From positions 48,860 to 112,859 of the forward strand of contig JAAUZY010000022.1 of assembly GCA_014804355.1 (NCBI GenBank): a stretch of 64,000 bases of DNA. The letters are read 5' to 3'. Made by a program: the position numbers and the translations under genes. This DNA is from Lachnospiraceae bacterium (GTDB lineage: Bacteria > Bacillota > Clostridia > Lachnospirales > Lachnospiraceae). Within the stretch, counting starts at the first letter, position 1; every line of letters begins with the position of its first letter. The notes under the pieces were generated by a model. That model was not told the origin of the DNA. It saw nothing but the letters and a program-made list of their open reading frames with translations, and did no database searches. This document shows positions 43,554 through 51,791 of this stretch, piece by piece.

Positions 43554-44662
43554 AACAAAAAGAAGAAATTGGAATCGGAGAACAGAATAGAGCTTGGATT
43601 GTCTTGCAGATTGGTGGCTTTATTGCGATTTTTTTGGTGTTGCTGTTGGTGGTGTCTTATATGGTAAGGACTAACGGGGATGTGAAGGATCGGTTTGCGG
43701 GATTTTATGCTGAGAAGAAGGATTCTCTGGATATCGTGATGATTGGTTCGAGTCCGGTTTTTCCTTATTATGCAGCGCCTAAGCTTTGGGGGGAGAGCGG
43801 CATCGCGATGTATCCGTTGTCTTCCAATGTACAGCGGCCTGTGGCGATGAAGTATCTGGTGGAGGAGGCGGAGAAATCCCAGAATCCTAAGCTGTATATT
43901 TTCGAGATGAGAATGTTTACTATGGAAGACGCGGGGCTTCGGGAGAATATGGCGTACACCCGGGGCGTGACGGATAATCTGCGGTATTCGGGACTCAGGA
44001 ATAAGACGATACAGGCGATGGTTCCGGAAGACGATGAGGAAGGAAGGATCAGCTTCTATCTGGATATCATGAAATATCACACGAACTGGAAGATGCTGGC
44101 GCTTCCGTCGGAGTGGGCGAATATGCTATACTACAATCCGCATCCGCTCAAAGGGTATACTTTCAAGGATGAAGTGGGACCGCTGCCCATGCCGGATTGT
44201 GGTAATGCGGGGGGAACGAAAGCGATTCCGGAGGAGCAGGAGGCGTATCTGCGGGATTTATTGGATTATTTGGAGCAGGGGAATCGTGAGGCGCTGTTTA
44301 TTGTATCGCCCTACGGGGAATCGTTAGAGGACCAGCAGATGTACAATTATATAGGAGAGATTGTGACATCCTGCGGCTATCGGTTTCTGAATATGAACGA
44401 TTATTATGAGCAGATCGGCATAATATTCGAGGAAGATTTCGCGGATTACGGCAGTCATACGAATGCCGTCGGAGCGGAGAAGTGCACGGGTTTTCTGCAG
44501 ACGTATTTGTTGGAAAATTATGATTTCGCGGATAAACGGGGCGAGGCGGCATACGAGTCGTGGGATGAGGCGTATGTAAGATGGCAGGGCGAGATGGAGA
44601 CTGCAAGGCAGACGATAGCCGAACGGATCGCGAACGAGGAGTATGCTGTTGTGGAAGAGTGA
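43550..44662 (+). CDS. SGNH hydrolase-fold membrane protein (DltD-related)
   Basis: 370 residues. One N-terminal membrane anchor (about 18-42), then an extracytoplasmic domain: DIVMIGSSPVFPYY with a block I serine and DYGSHTNAVGAEKC with the block V His. The same organisation as the DltD-like protein at 30698, though motifs around the serine differ (GSSPV versus GSSRV). Such proteins commonly partner with MBOAT acyltransferases; the only MBOAT in the window is at 34604, so this might be a second acceptor-specific partner, or an independent O-acyltransferase or esterase. RBS region GGGAGAAATGAG is about 10 bases upstream of the ATG. Confidence 0.72.
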   Translation: MEQKEEIGIGEQNRAWIVLQIGGFIAIFLVLLLVVSYMVRTNGDVKDRFAGFYAEKKDSLDIVMIGSSPVFPYYAAPKLWGESGIAMYPLSSNVQRPVAMKYLVEEAEKSQNPKLYIFEMRMFTMEDAGLRENMAYTRGVTDNLRYSGLRNKTIQAMVPEDDEEGRISFYLDIMKYHTNWKMLALPSEWANMLYYNPHPLKGYTFKDEVGPLPMPDCGNAGGTKAIPEEQEAYLRDLLDYLEQGNREALFIVSPYGESLEDQQMYNYIGEIVTSCGYRFLNMNDYYEQIGIIFEEDFADYGSHTNAVGAEKCTGFLQTYLLENYDFADKRGEAAYESWDEAYVRWQGEMETARQTIAERIANEEYAVVEE

Positions 44663-44670
44663 AGTGATAT

Positions 44671-44781
44671 GAGCGAAGCTTAACTAAGAAGAGGACAAGA
44701 CATAATTGAGCGAAACTCAGCTAAGAAGAGGACAAGATACAATAGAGCGAAGTTCAATTAAAGAAAGGAAAGATACATGTG
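44671..44781 (+). repeat. Three 37-base tandem repeats carrying the asnB-like leader
   Basis: Units start at 44671, 44708 and 44745, each exactly 37 bases, opening with GAGCGAA and containing CTAAGAAGAGGACAAGA (units 1-2) or TTAAAGAAAGGAAAGA (unit 3). The third ends across the ATG at 44777, so its purine-rich part is the working ribosome binding site and the upstream units are inactive copies. No spacers, so not a CRISPR array. Confidence 0.85.
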
Positions 44782-46705
44782 TGGAATTGCCGGATTATGT
44801 AATTGGGGTGACAACTGGCAGCGGAATATAGAGAGAATGAATGAGAAGATGTATCACAGAGGGCCGGACGCTTCCGGTGTCTGGGCCTCTGAAGATCATG
44901 CCGTGGTTCTGGGACACAGAAGGCTCTCTATTGTGGATCTGACTCCATCGGGCGCGCAGCCCATGGAATCTCATGACGGGCGCTACGTGATAGCCTATAA
45001 CGGAGAAATCTATAATTACCGGACGATTCGGGACAGGCTGCTGCAGGAGCACAAGACAGCGGATTTTCGGGGGACATCCGATACGGAGATACTTCTGGAG
45101 GCAATCGCGGCATATGGCATGGAAGAGACACTTCGCATGGCAAAGGGCATGTTTGCTATGGCTGTATATGATAAAAAAGAACAAGCGTTATCAATTGCCC
45201 GTGACAGGGTGGGGGAGAAGCCTTTGTACTATGGATTTGTGCAGGGAGACAAGTTTGTATTTGCTTCCGACCTGAATTCTATTGCGGCGTTGGATGGCTT
45301 TGAAAACCCCGTTAATACGGGGATTCTGCAGCAATATTTTCGATATGGCTACATTCCGGCGCCCTATTCTGTTTATCAGAATATATATAAATTAGAGCCG
45401 GGGAAACTCTTGAAAATTAAATTTCCATTTAATAAATACGACATAAAAACCTACTGGTCCATGCGTGAGGCAGCGGTTTACGGACAGTCGCATCTTTTTA
45501 CGGGAAACGAGACGGAGGCGGCGGAGGAATTGGAACGACTGCTGAAAGAATCAATTCGTGGCCAGATGGTGGCCGATGTGCCGGTGGGAGCATTCCTATC
45601 CGCAGGAATCGACAGTAGCACGGTGGTATCACTTATGCAGTCCATAAGTGACAGGAAGGTGCGCAGCTTCACGATCGGTATGTGGGACGAGAAATTCAAT
45701 GAAGCGGACATTGCCGGTCAGATTGCGGCACATCTGGGAACGGAGCATACAGAACTGTATATCACGGAGGAGGATGCCCGCGGGGTGATCCCGCATCTGG
45801 CGCAGATGTTTGGGGAACCTTTTGCGGATTCGTCTCAGATTCCCACGTATCTTGTCAGTAAGATGACCAGAGAGCATGTGACGGTATCTTTAAGCGGGGA
45901 CGGAGGCGATGAGCTGTTCTGCGGTTATAATACCTACACCTCTATCGACAGAATCTGGCAGAAAACGCGAAAGATTCCCTATGGGCTGCGTAAGCCGGTC
46001 AGCGCACTTCTCGGTGTGGGTAGTGCCGGAAGCCACGGTGCTATGGCAGTCAGAGCCGGGCTTCTGGGAGCGCGCAGTATTGAGGATATGTATCTGCGAT
46101 CCGAGATCGGAGAAGGGTTCCGGCTTGTGAGGAGACAGAAAGGCGCGGCTAAAACCGACGGAGAGTTATGCGCGCAGGCAGAGCGGTATGATACGGTTAT
46201 GGATACCTATCCGTCAGGGCTTCTCCAGGAACCGCAGCACAATTTGATGTTGATGGATCTGCTGATGTATCATCCTGACGACATTCTGTGTAAGGTGGAC
46301 CGCACTGCTATGGCGGTCTCACTGGAGACGAGGGTGCCTATGCTGGATCGGGATGTGGTAGAGTTTGCATGGACGCTTCCGCTGGCCTATCGCAAGCAGG
46401 ATGGTGTGACTAAAAAGGTCCTGCGTGATATCCTCTATCGCTATGTGCCTCGTGAGTTGATGGAGCGGCCGAAGAAGGGATTCAGCATTCCCCTGCATAA
46501 ATGGCTGAAGGAACCGGAACTACGCGAGTGGGCACAGAGCCTGATCGACAGGAAGACGCTGGATGAGCAGGGCATATTGGAGACTGATGTAGTATGGCAG
46601 TTGTGGGACGACTATATTAAGCGGGATATCTGGCGTGTGCAGATCTGGTATGTGTTGATGTTTCAGGAGTGGATGCGCACGTGTTATTCTCGGAACGATG
46701 ATTAG
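44777..46705 (+). CDS. AsnB-like glutamine amidotransferase (asparagine synthase family), copy 2
   Basis: 642 residues. Cys2 nucleophile (MCGIAGLC), YHRGPDASG, AYNGEIYNY; synthetase domain with FLSAGIDSSTVV, where the usual SGG of the PP-loop is SAG, SLSGDGGDELFCGY and CKVDRTAMAVSLE. Same reaction type as copy 1, but only moderately similar in the C-terminal third, which suggests a different carboxylate acceptor. Candidates are a hexosaminuronic acid or a carboxylated substituent. Translation starts from the third unit of the tandem repeat at 44671. Confidence 0.9.
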   Translation: MCGIAGLCNWGDNWQRNIERMNEKMYHRGPDASGVWASEDHAVVLGHRRLSIVDLTPSGAQPMESHDGRYVIAYNGEIYNYRTIRDRLLQEHKTADFRGTSDTEILLEAIAAYGMEETLRMAKGMFAMAVYDKKEQALSIARDRVGEKPLYYGFVQGDKFVFASDLNSIAALDGFENPVNTGILQQYFRYGYIPAPYSVYQNIYKLEPGKLLKIKFPFNKYDIKTYWSMREAAVYGQSHLFTGNETEAAEELERLLKESIRGQMVADVPVGAFLSAGIDSSTVVSLMQSISDRKVRSFTIGMWDEKFNEADIAGQIAAHLGTEHTELYITEEDARGVIPHLAQMFGEPFADSSQIPTYLVSKMTREHVTVSLSGDGGDELFCGYNTYTSIDRIWQKTRKIPYGLRKPVSALLGVGSAGSHGAMAVRAGLLGARSIEDMYLRSEIGEGFRLVRRQKGAAKTDGELCAQAERYDTVMDTYPSGLLQEPQHNLMLMDLLMYHPDDILCKVDRTAMAVSLETRVPMLDRDVVEFAWTLPLAYRKQDGVTKKVLRDILYRYVPRELMERPKKGFSIPLHKWLKEPELREWAQSLIDRKTLDEQGILETDVVWQLWDDYIKRDIWRVQIWYVLMFQEWMRTCYSRNDD

Positions 46706-46722
46706 ACGCAAAGCGAGGTCAT

Positions 46723-47817
46723 ATGATGAAAGTGATAGAGCACTATCATCCGTCTATCAGTATAAGAGAGCAGACGGATCTGATTTCGATTATTGTAACG
46801 GCTTATAATATAGAAGAATATATTGAGCGTGGGGTAGAGTCCGTTCGCAATCAGACTTACGGAAATCTGGACATTATCGTGGTGGACGACGGTTCTACGG
46901 ATTCTACCGGAGCGGTCTGCGACCGTCTGGCAGCTAAAGATGCGCGGATCAGAGTTATCCATAAGGAGCACGGAGGTCCCTCCGAAGCAAGAAATGTAGG
47001 GATTGCTGATGCAAAGGGCGCATATATCGGATTTGTGGACGGCGATGACTGGATCGATCCGGACATGTATGAGAAGATGTTCGGCTCGCTGAAAGAACAG
47101 AAGGCAGAGGTGGCAATTTGTCGTTATCGCCGGGTATACAGAACCAATACCGTGGATCAGTCGAAGGACAGGGCGGTTCTGTTTGAAGGACAGGAGGCGC
47201 TGCAATATTATGTGCAGGAAACGCCGGACTACGATATTCAGAATGCCGCCTGGAATAAACTATATAAGAAAGAAGTACTTGCGGGAATCGACTTTCCGGT
47301 GGGAAAATGGTACGAGGACATCATGTTTACCACCAGGGTGCTCGGTCGTGCGACTAAGTGCATTTACCTTGACAGTGCCTGTTATAACTATATAATAGAC
47401 AGAGAGGGAAGTATCATGAATGCGCAGATCAATTCGCACACTTTTACGGATCAGATCCCGGCTTATTATGAGAAGACAGAATTTCTTAAGAGGCTGGGGA
47501 GAGAGGATCTGGCGGATATTCATGATTATTTTTTTTATAAAAGATTACTGCAGTTCTACGTTCAGGTGCATCATGCGGACATGCCGGAACGGGACAGCTA
47601 CTTAGAACGGCTTGCGCAGATCATACGGGATAACAGGGAACATTACAGCAAAGCTTATGGATGCGCGGTAGCCGATCCGCGGGATTATCGGAAGATGAAG
47701 CTCTTCTTACGTTCTCCGAAGCAGTATGTGTGCAGAGTATGGCTGGACGAACGAGTGATCATACCGCTTAAGGTCAGGGTGAAGGCGGTATTAAGAAAAA
47801 TGAAGCACAGTCAATAA
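46723..47817 (+). CDS. Glycosyltransferase family 2
   Basis: 364 residues, GT-A fold. SIIVTAYNIEEYIERGVES opens the domain, VVDDGSTDSTG is the nucleotide-binding Asp region, GGPSEARNVGIADAKG and VDGDDWIDPDMYEKM the DXD-type motif, and NAAWNKLYKKEVL plus KWYEDIMFT (Glu-Asp acid/base) complete the family pattern of EpsJ/WaaV-like enzymes. C-terminal part helical and basic, without membrane spans. Transfers a sugar from a UDP-sugar to the lipid-linked oligosaccharide in the cytoplasm. RBS GCGAGGTC before ATG 46723; ATG 46726 is an equal alternative. Confidence 0.9.
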   Translation: MMKVIEHYHPSISIREQTDLISIIVTAYNIEEYIERGVESVRNQTYGNLDIIVVDDGSTDSTGAVCDRLAAKDARIRVIHKEHGGPSEARNVGIADAKGAYIGFVDGDDWIDPDMYEKMFGSLKEQKAEVAICRYRRVYRTNTVDQSKDRAVLFEGQEALQYYVQETPDYDIQNAAWNKLYKKEVLAGIDFPVGKWYEDIMFTTRVLGRATKCIYLDSACYNYIIDREGSIMNAQINSHTFTDQIPAYYEKTEFLKRLGREDLADIHDYFFYKRLLQFYVQVHHADMPERDSYLERLAQIIRDNREHYSKAYGCAVADPRDYRKMKLFLRSPKQYVCRVWLDERVIIPLKVRVKAVLRKMKHSQ

Positions 47818-47873
47818 ATAACTATTGTTATTGAGTGAATTTGTGTAATCAAGAGGACAGAAAGCATTATAAT

Positions 47874-48899
47874 ATGGTCATCATACAGCTTGCGGGCGGG
47901 CTGGGCAATCAGATGTTCCAGTATGCCTTATATTTACAACTGAAAAGTCTGGGCAGAACCGTCAAAATTGATGATGTGGCGGGATTTGCACAGGATGCGC
48001 AGCGCGATCCGGCGCTTAAGTACTTCGGTATCGGGTACGAGCGGGCGACGGCGGAGGAGCTAATACAAATGTTGGATTCCTCCATGCTGCCTTGGGCGAG
48101 AGTGCGCAGGAAGCTGTTTGGCAGGAAGAAGAAATCTTATTTCGAGGCGGACAAGCGCTTTCATCCGGAGATCATGGAGTGGGATGATATCTATTTAGAG
48201 GGATATTGGCAGACGGAGAAGTATTTTGCCGGGGTGTCGCAGGCAGTCAGAGAGGTCTATGATACGGACAGATTGTTACAGTCTGCCGATGCTGTCATGC
48301 AGGATAATGGGGAGCGGTGCACAGCGGCCAAATGGCTGACGCAGATCAACGATACCGAGTCTGTCAGCGTGCACATCCGCAGAGGCGACTATCTTCTACC
48401 GGAGAATCAGGAACTGTTTGGCGGAATCTGCACGGAGGCATATTATCTGACAGCGATGGAGCAGATGGACCGGGAACATCCGGAGTGCATATTTTATATA
48501 TTTACAAATGATAAGAAGTGGATTAGGGAAAAGATATCTGTTACAGTGAACAGGGCAGGAGCACCGGCTGAAGCGGAAGCGGCAGACAGATCCAAAACGG
48601 TGGATAGAGCAGAAACAGCAATGAAATTCGTAACGGCAGATCGGATAAAAATAGTAGAGCTACCGGAAACAGCAGGCACAGCAGAGCAGCGGGATTACGC
48701 GGAGTTTGCCCTGATGAGCAAATGCAGGCACCATATACTGGCAAACAGCAGCTATAGCTGGTGGGCCTCTTACCTATGCAGGAATCCTCATAAGACGGTG
48801 CTTGCACCCGATCGATGGATGAACGGCTGGGATTGTACGGATATCTACAGGGAAGATATGCGGCGCGTACCGAGTACGAAAGGAATCAACAATACATGA
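47874..48899 (+). CDS. GT11 alpha-1,2-fucosyltransferase-like
   Basis: 341 residues. Both GT11 hallmarks are clear: IIQLAGGLGNQMFQYALYL at the N-terminus and VSVHIRRGDYL for GDP-fucose binding, plus HHILANSSYSWWASYL in the C-terminal part. Between FTNDKKWIREKI and IKIVELPE there is a hydrophilic Ala/Asp/Arg/Thr-rich insertion of about 40 residues (about 223-262) not expected in this family of usually about 290 residues. ATG 47874 begins the first strand; an upstream TTG at 47835 is less likely. Overlaps the ABC transporter by ATGA. Confidence 0.88.
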   Translation: MVIIQLAGGLGNQMFQYALYLQLKSLGRTVKIDDVAGFAQDAQRDPALKYFGIGYERATAEELIQMLDSSMLPWARVRRKLFGRKKKSYFEADKRFHPEIMEWDDIYLEGYWQTEKYFAGVSQAVREVYDTDRLLQSADAVMQDNGERCTAAKWLTQINDTESVSVHIRRGDYLLPENQELFGGICTEAYYLTAMEQMDREHPECIFYIFTNDKKWIREKISVTVNRAGAPAEAEAADRSKTVDRAETAMKFVTADRIKIVELPETAGTAEQRDYAEFALMSKCRHHILANSSYSWWASYLCRNPHKTVLAPDRWMNGWDCTDIYREDMRRVPSTKGINNT

Positions 48900-50716
48900 G
48901 TAAACAGTCAGTTGGAGAAGATAGTCAAAGAGATAGTGAGCAGACAGGGAAGAAAGTTACTCTGCTTCACAAAGTAGGATATCTGTTTGATCAAAAGCAA
49001 AAGAAGCAGCTGGTCGGTCTGGCAGTGTTAATCCTGATCGGCGGTTTGCTGGAAACGCTGGGCGTATCCATGCTCCTGCCGGTTGTGACGGCGATTATGG
49101 ATCCGGAAGCCATCATGGAGAAAGAGCCGGTGCGCGATGTGGCACAGATGCTGCACATTCAGACAAGCAAAGATCTGATTATGTATATGCTTATTGTGTT
49201 GATCGTGCTGTATGTGTTTAAGAATGCCTATCTGTTGTTCTTGACTTATGTACAGAACACTTTCGTGACGCGGAACAGGAATCGTATGATCAGCCGTGTG
49301 ATGCGGGAATTCTTAAACCGTCCGTATGAGGATTATCTGGGAGCGGATATTCCCACGGTATTCCGCCTGACAGACAGTGACATTCCAAACGCTTTTCAGT
49401 TGATTCTCGTGATGATACAGATGATTACGGAGATCGTGGTTGCGGTTTCGCTGTGCATCGTGCTGGTAGTGAGCAGCCCGCTTATGTGTCTCTTTATTGT
49501 AGTGATTTTCTTAGGACTGACCCTGATCATTACGAAGCAGTTAAAGCCGCGCCTTAACAGAATCGGGCACAAGAATCAGACGATACAGTCGCGTATCGCC
49601 AAGTGGCGGATTCAGTCGATCTACGGGTTAAAAGATGTGAAGGTGCTGCACAGAGAAGAGTTTTTTGTGCGCAATTATTATGAGAGCGGCGCCGTCGGTG
49701 CAAACGTGGCGAGAAATTATGCGGTGCTCAATAATCTGCCGAGGCTTCTGATCGAGACGATCTTTATGGCGGCAATGTTTCTGTTTATACTGCTGTATAT
49801 GGTGCGGGGCGGTGATGTGACCGTGCTGGTTCCGCAGTTGACGGTTTTCGCCATGGCGGCGATCCGTATGCTGCCCGGAATCAACCGCATCAACACATAC
49901 CTGTCGGAGATCGCATACGCGCAGCCCTGTCTGGATTATCTGTATGATAATCTGAACGAGAGCATGAAGAAAGACGTGAACGGCAGCGTGACCGGGCTTA
50001 CCGGTGATAAGCAGCCGGAGCTTCCGAAGCTGGATCTGCAGGATAAGATCGTTTTAGATCATATCACCTACGCTTATCCGAATACGGAGAAAAATATATT
50101 CACGGATGCTCATATGGAAGTGAAGAAAGGACAGTCCGTAGGTATCATGGGACCGTCCGGCGCAGGCAAGTCCACGATCGTGGATATTCTGCTGGGGCTT
50201 TTGCATGTGCAGTCGGGAAAAATTACCTGTGACGGGATGGATATCTTTGACAATTATCCCGCATGGCTTGCCAAGATCGGCTATATTCCGCAGTCCATCT
50301 ATCTGATTGACGAATCCATCAGGGACAATATCGCCTTCGGTATCGATGCGGATCGGATCGACGATAAACGGATCTGGGAAGTGCTGGAGGAGGCGCAGCT
50401 TAAGGAATTCGTGGAAGAACTTCCGGAAGGGCTGGATACGACCATAGGTGACAGAGGTGTCAGAATATCCGGCGGACAGAGACAGCGCCTGGGCATCGCC
50501 AGAGCGCTCTACCATAATCCGGAGATTCTGGTCTTCGATGAAGCAACTTCCGCTCTGGATAACGATACGGAAAAAGCGGTTATGGATGCCATTAACAGCT
50601 TCCATGGCAGGAAGACTATGGTGATTATTGCCCACAGACTCAACACGATCGCCAAGTGTGATGTGATCTATAAGGTAGAAGACGAGAAGATAACGGAGAC
50701 GACGATATCATGTTAG
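48896..50716 (+). CDS. ABC-type lipid-linked oligosaccharide flippase (PglK/MsbA-like)
   Basis: 606 residues, membrane domain then nucleotide-binding domain. Six membrane spans (about 45-330), Walker A GPSGAGKST (about 418-426), Q-loop YIPQSIYLID, signature RISGGQRQRLGIARAL, Walker B ILVFDEATSALD and H-loop IAHRL. The family includes PglK, which flips the Pgl heptasaccharide; since the locus holds PglF/E/C/A-like genes and no Wzx-type flippase was recognised, this is the best candidate for moving the repeat unit across the membrane. Starts in the ATGA overlap with the GT11 gene and itself overlaps the next gene by 7 bases. Confidence 0.88.
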   Translation: MSKQSVGEDSQRDSEQTGKKVTLLHKVGYLFDQKQKKQLVGLAVLILIGGLLETLGVSMLLPVVTAIMDPEAIMEKEPVRDVAQMLHIQTSKDLIMYMLIVLIVLYVFKNAYLLFLTYVQNTFVTRNRNRMISRVMREFLNRPYEDYLGADIPTVFRLTDSDIPNAFQLILVMIQMITEIVVAVSLCIVLVVSSPLMCLFIVVIFLGLTLIITKQLKPRLNRIGHKNQTIQSRIAKWRIQSIYGLKDVKVLHREEFFVRNYYESGAVGANVARNYAVLNNLPRLLIETIFMAAMFLFILLYMVRGGDVTVLVPQLTVFAMAAIRMLPGINRINTYLSEIAYAQPCLDYLYDNLNESMKKDVNGSVTGLTGDKQPELPKLDLQDKIVLDHITYAYPNTEKNIFTDAHMEVKKGQSVGIMGPSGAGKSTIVDILLGLLHVQSGKITCDGMDIFDNYPAWLAKIGYIPQSIYLIDESIRDNIAFGIDADRIDDKRIWEVLEEAQLKEFVEELPEGLDTTIGDRGVRISGGQRQRLGIARALYHNPEILVFDEATSALDNDTEKAVMDAINSFHGRKTMVIIAHRLNTIAKCDVIYKVEDEKITETTISC

Positions 50717-51738
50717 GAATTGAGGTACAGGAAGGTTTCGGACTCGGAAACCAGTTGTTTTTCTATATTACGACCAGATGTATCGCTATAGATAAGGGGT
50801 ATCAGTTCAGTGTGCTTGATCCGGAGCATTTTGCCAACAATATGCACAGCGACTGCGGACTTTATTTCATGGATCTGGATATGGGAGTGCCATCTTCGAA
50901 GGAAGATTATAAGAAGGTTTTCTACGAGAAAGAAACCAGGCTTTATGCGGGAAACTCCAAACATGATCTGACACATGGCGTGTATGTGACGGATGCCGAC
51001 GCTAAGCTGTTTGATATTGAAGATGGTACGCTGATCTACGGCAATCTTCAGGCGGAAGACTATTTTATTTCCCATAAAGAGGAGATCAAGAAGTGGCTTG
51101 CGGTCAAACCGGAGTATGACTGCAAAGAATACAGCAGAGACAATCTTTGTATCCTGCACCTTCGCTGCAGCGATTATATGGGATCGCCGGAATTGTATCT
51201 GCGAAAGAAATACTGGATTATGGGCATGAAGCAGATGCGCAGGATCAATCCCGATATGGAGTTTATGATCATCACCAATGATGTCAAGGAGGCGGGAAAG
51301 TTTCTGCCTGGTATACCCGCTTATAATTTTGATCTGGCGAAAGATTACAGTGTGTTGAAGAATGCAAAATATCTGTTGCTGGCTAATTCTTCTTTTGCGT
51401 ATTTTCCTGCGTTTACCAGTGATACCGTACAGTATATCTTAGCGCCGAAATACTGGGCGAGGCATAATGTGTCAGACGGTTACTGGGCGTCGGAGCAGAA
51501 TATTTATGCGGGCTGGCATTATATGGACCGAAGGGGCAGGGTGTATACGGCCGAGGAATGTAAGAGAGAGCTGGCGGAGTATAAGCGGACATCGAAGAAA
51601 TATGCGGCGGTCAATGTGAAAATGACAGGAGTGCGGCTGGCGTTTGCGAAACTGCATGCACAATATATATATAAGAAAGCGTATCTGTGTAAGATCGCAA
51701 GAGGCGTGGTGAGAAGAGTAAGAAAACTTTGGCAGTAA
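50710..51738 (+). CDS. GT11-like fucosyltransferase-family glycosyltransferase, divergent
   Basis: 342 residues. EVQEGFGLGNQLFFYITTRC corresponds to the GGLGNQ(M/L)FQYA motif, LHLRCSDYMGS to HIRRGDY (with Arg-Cys-Ser-Asp in place of Arg-Arg-Gly-Asp), and LLLANSSFAYFPAF to the ANSSYSWW motif. The altered nucleotide-binding motif may indicate a changed donor or activity. The C-terminal 90 residues are basic. Coupled to the ABC transporter gene by a 7-base overlap. Confidence 0.75.
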   Translation: MLGIEVQEGFGLGNQLFFYITTRCIAIDKGYQFSVLDPEHFANNMHSDCGLYFMDLDMGVPSSKEDYKKVFYEKETRLYAGNSKHDLTHGVYVTDADAKLFDIEDGTLIYGNLQAEDYFISHKEEIKKWLAVKPEYDCKEYSRDNLCILHLRCSDYMGSPELYLRKKYWIMGMKQMRRINPDMEFMIITNDVKEAGKFLPGIPAYNFDLAKDYSVLKNAKYLLLANSSFAYFPAFTSDTVQYILAPKYWARHNVSDGYWASEQNIYAGWHYMDRRGRVYTAEECKRELAEYKRTSKKYAAVNVKMTGVRLAFAKLHAQYIYKKAYLCKIARGVVRRVRKLWQ

Positions 51739-51791
51739 CGCCTGAACAGATAGAAATTTTCCGACAAGTAACGGAAAGGGATGTAGATCGG

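Noticed and set aside
44671-44781. CRISPR array
   Set aside because: The 37-base units are directly joined without spacers and end in a start codon.
12660-50716. Complete N-glycosylation (pgl) system
   Set aside because: PglF, E, C, A and K-like genes are present but no oligosaccharyltransferase (PglB, WWDYG-type) was found; polymerase genes argue for a polysaccharide.
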